From Marasmius tenuissimus (taxonomy: Eukaryota > Basidiomycota > Agaricomycetes > Agaricales > Marasmiaceae), in NCBI GenBank assembly GCA_029532415.1, contig JAQOTA010000052.1, positions 62,001 through 126,000 on the forward strand: a stretch of DNA of 64,000 bases, given 5' to 3'. Made by a program: the position numbers and the translations under genes. Below the pieces are notes generated by a model. The model ran no database searches. It saw only the letters and a list, made by a program, of their open reading frames with translations, and was not told the origin of the DNA. This document shows positions 61,148 through 64,000 of the stretch, in pieces. Position 1 is the stretch's first letter, and every line of letters starts with the position of its first letter.

Positions 61148-62366
61148 TCACCACCCCTTGCGCACCTCATGCTCCGCCGAAGGCGTTCGTTCATAATACC
61201 AGATCGTTTCATTCTGGGCGCAGGATGTTACAGTCGTGGAGTCAAGATTTTTGTACGCTCCGTATTGTTCCTACACATACATCATCGGTCAGTACTTCAG
61301 TTTGCAAACAAGTGGCAGGAATCAACCGGAAAACTAACCGTTCCGAGGACGTGACTGAAATACCACACCTCGGTCAAGATCGTGCGGTTTGCGCACCCGA
61401 GGAACGGCACGGCACCGGTCTGGGACCTGAGGGCGTTTTGTATGGATGTGAGAGGGTACCCTGTTTTGTTGGATGGAACAATCCCGGAGCTACGTCTATC
61501 GGTCAGGCAACAATGGCGGCTCATTTGGATGTTAAGTCACATACGCCGAGAGAATATCGAAGGTCGGGTGCTGGTGGAACGACCGCAAGACGGCGTCAAA
61601 GTAATTCACGATATCCATATTTTTCTGATAGGAACTCCCGTAGCAGGCAACGTCGAATGTAGACGTGCAGGTAGCATGTTTAGAAAACTGATGTGTGAAG
61701 TCAGATATCCAAGCTTCCTTCCTGTCAAAAGCGCAGGTAAACACGCACTTCGTGCGCCCATAGAACATTATTGGGTGCACCCTGGTTGATCCAATACTTG
61801 TTCACTGTGTAAAACCAGGTGTCAACTAAGCAAATCACCGAACCGCTTGCAAAAGAAACGCACTGATATCAAGAAGGTCTTTCCGCCCGAACGCCTTGAC
61901 GAAAGTATCAACCCCCGGTCCCCTATACGCAGGGATTACGGTGCCGTTGGGAAACGCAGCCGGAGATGGAGCGGGATCATACTGTCTCGAGGGATCGCAA
62001 TACTGCTCGAACGACCTAATGAAAGCCAGTTCAATGAAGTCAATGAAACCATCATGAGCTCACTCACCCATCGCAGTTGTCCGGCCACAGCCCATGAATC
62101 GTCCAACTGTCCTTGGGAAGCTTTTGTCCCTCGCGCTCCAAGCCAGTGTAAGTGCTCCAGAACTGGGTTTGCAACACAAGTCCTCCCGGAGTGGGACTGC
62201 AGCATGTATTTCGGATCGCAGTCGTATTTTCACAAGAGAATATCGAGGGTTCCAGGGCACAAGACGATATATTCGGATGAGTTGCAGCCAGGTTGGATCT
62301 CGAATAGTGAGCAAGCGCGGGGACCAAAATCCAAAGCAAGTATATCGTCGAGCTATGACCACGCAT
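61148..62366 (-). CDS. Secreted ribonuclease T2
   Basis: Base-nonspecific extracellular RNase that cuts RNA by a 2',3'-cyclic phosphate intermediate. The start at 62366 (MRGHSSTIYLLWILVPALAH) gives a signal peptide. The first active-site block is SWTIHGLWPDNCDG (about 62075). The second, LWAHEFSKHATC, is made only by splicing across an intron near 61691-61748, and keeps both histidines, the glutamate and the lysine. Cysteines for the family disulfides are present (SSCALEPSIFSCENT, NTCCSPTPGG, TSCAQN). Several exons; the final exon gives TIWYYERTPSAEHEVRKGW and stops at 61148. One of two secreted enzymes in the window and probably an ordinary nutritional or defensive nuclease. Confidence 0.92.
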
Positions 62367-62839
62367 TTTTGAGTGTTCTCCAACACCGAGATGGAAGGAG
62401 TCCAGTAGAACGGAGGGCTTCAGAGGGTTTCATGTGGAAAAGTCTGCGGAACTTTATAGTAGTTCGAAAATAGCCTTGGACGAAGTTACGAACAGATAAA
62501 CGTGCGTTGCTTGTGGGCCGAACCACGAGGAACGTCTTTGGGGCGGACGGGTATCGCATGGACCAGTCACCATCATTACGGGAGTGAAAGGTCGTAAAAG
62601 TTTGATTATCATCACACGACCCTGTACAAAGTAATAAAGCCCCCACAGACGGTCCAGAATCAAGGCAGTGAGAACACGCAACCACAATCTCCGGCAGGTG
62701 TACCGATCTGTAGTCTGGGAAAGAGAGGCAGAGAAATTAAGTAGAGGAAGCAAGCATACAGACAGTCCTTCAAGGTTCGAGGGTTGGAGAGGGCCACATT
62801 TTGAGGCCGCCTCCCGAGAACGTCCCACTCTGAAGATAA
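62367..62839. other. Intergenic, RNase T2 to DMC1
   Basis: 473 bases between minus-strand genes; contains the promoter of the RNase T2 gene and the DMC1 3' end. Short open frames only. Confidence 0.5.
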
Positions 62840-64000
62840 TCAAACATCCGCCCATCCACCTTCGTCCAATTTGTAGGATGCTTCACTTTCAGGGCGGTCG
62901 GGGCTGTCAACAAGCTTGGCCACACGTTCCTCGGCTCGACCTGTAATGGCTAGTCTGAGCCCATGGTCCGGACGCACGTCAAAACTTGATACTGGCCTTT
63001 ACGAAGGAACATACGAGTGGCAGATGCATGAGATAGTATGTGGCCACCAATAGGCTTGAGAGCACCACCGGCGACAAAAGTCATCGTGGCACCAGGGTCA
63101 GCTAACGGATCCCACTAGTTGAGCACAAGACCTTCTCGATAGACTAGAGCGAGCTTCGTACACTGAACTTGATTGGTGAGAAGAATTGCAATCTGGGGAG
63201 CGAATAAGTAGTCTGATCAAATGAGGGGTCCCGAATACGTACGTTGTATTCCTCGGAAAGCTTTGTGAGCTTCGATAACATCTATGACCACTGGTCAGTG
63301 GTGAGATTGGTGTCTGTCTTCTGGTACCCACCTGCGCGAGCTATATTGTACAGTAGTCTGAGTTGTGGCCAGTGAGATAGACGAGGAACGAAGAGGCGTA
63401 CCTTCTGCTGCCTTTCCCCGAGTTCTCCTCGGCCACTAAAGTCTACGCGGAATAAAGCCATAATGCTGTCAACAATCTGTGCGACGTTAGTCCAAGAGCC
63501 CTTCGTGTGAGACGTTGGCCGCACCAGAAGGCGGAAGTCTTTGTCTTCAGCAAAACGTTGAGAACACTCGTTGATGAGTTCCATCTGTGCAAACCATGGT
63601 TAGAGACGAGAACGAGAGTGAGAAGAGATCGAGCGACTTGGTGTTCGCTGTTGAACGCTCGAGCTGAAAACGTTTTTGAGACATGCTGTGAGCAATATGG
63701 AGGAGTACGCACCGTACAAGATATTTTCGAGAGCCATGTTACCATCCACCCCAAAGCGGTCTGCGATAGACCTGATACGATCTGGACGGAAAGTACCTGG
63801 GTTGACGATACGTTCAGTTGGCCATTTACATGTTCTTCATGAAGCGCGACCTTCTGTGTCTATATATGCTACCTGTGGGGTGATGTCGATTAGCGGTTGA
63901 CCTCGACGTCCAATCGCGGACCCAAACTTGCCTTTCCTGACGCCCCTCCCATATCGGGAGGGAGCTGTGCAACGACGCTCATCGTATGAGCTAGCTGCGT
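62840..64000 (-). CDS. DMC1: Meiotic recombinase DMC1 (3' part, 5' cut by window)
   Basis: RecA-family strand-exchange protein for meiotic crossover formation. Only the 3' part is inside the window; the gene runs off the right edge. Exons spell [84 protein letters not shown] and ELGERQQK, and end with [20 protein letters not shown] and GGWADV at 62840. [16 protein letters not shown] and [17 protein letters not shown] are typical of DMC1 rather than RAD51. The intron at 63873-63931 has a GC donor (GCAAGT), forced by the join of ASGK to VAYIDTEG. Walker B ([11 protein letters not shown]) is present; the Walker A motif lies outside the window. Confidence 0.9.

Overview
This window is nuclear DNA from a filamentous basidiomycete, most likely an Agaricomycete. 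Genes are dense and on both strands. Most are cut by many introns of about 47-65 bases, and several families typical of mushroom-forming fungi are present (a DUF7918 protein, a seven-helix orphan membrane protein, UstYa/DUF3328). I count 26 protein-coding genes, one of them (DMC1) cut by the right edge. I found no tRNA, rRNA, transposon or CRISPR array.

Left part (1-31,300), housekeeping: RPB7 (Pol II), REV1 (translesion polymerase), a UPS/PRELI lipid-transfer protein, the large TFIIIC B-block subunit, a RINT1/TIP20 tether protein, MCM3, PRP17/CDC40, an unusual MYB plus zinc-finger regulator, SGT2, PRP19 and a 3-ketodihydrosphingosine reductase. Several pairs are head to head with very short shared promoters (SGT2/PRP19, PRP17/MYB).

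Middle part (31,300-44,420), accessory: an OPT-type oligopeptide transporter, a TauD-like dioxygenase, a seven-helix membrane protein, a UstYa/DUF3328 oxidase homologue, a previously unlisted 10-exon gene for a small secreted protein with repeated IFAxxAW cores, and a secreted alpha/beta hydrolase. The last gene but one is not visible as an open frame because it is split into exons as short as 14 bases; I reconstructed it by splicing. The UstYa homologue next to a secreted multi-core repeat protein is the layout of fungal ribosomal peptide (dikaritin-like) pathways, and is my main candidate for an undescribed system.

Right part (44,900-64,000), mostly housekeeping again: ALG10, a large disordered orphan protein, a DUF7918 protein with SUMO-interaction-like motifs, ATP11, a kinesin-6, an RRM-like orphan, NUBP2/CFD1, a secreted RNase T2 and the 3' part of DMC1.

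A recurrent oddity is the use of GC-AG introns with the donor GCAAGT: I see five that protein homology or frame makes nearly obligatory (PRP17, MYB-zinc finger, the repeat peptide, NUBP2, DMC1).
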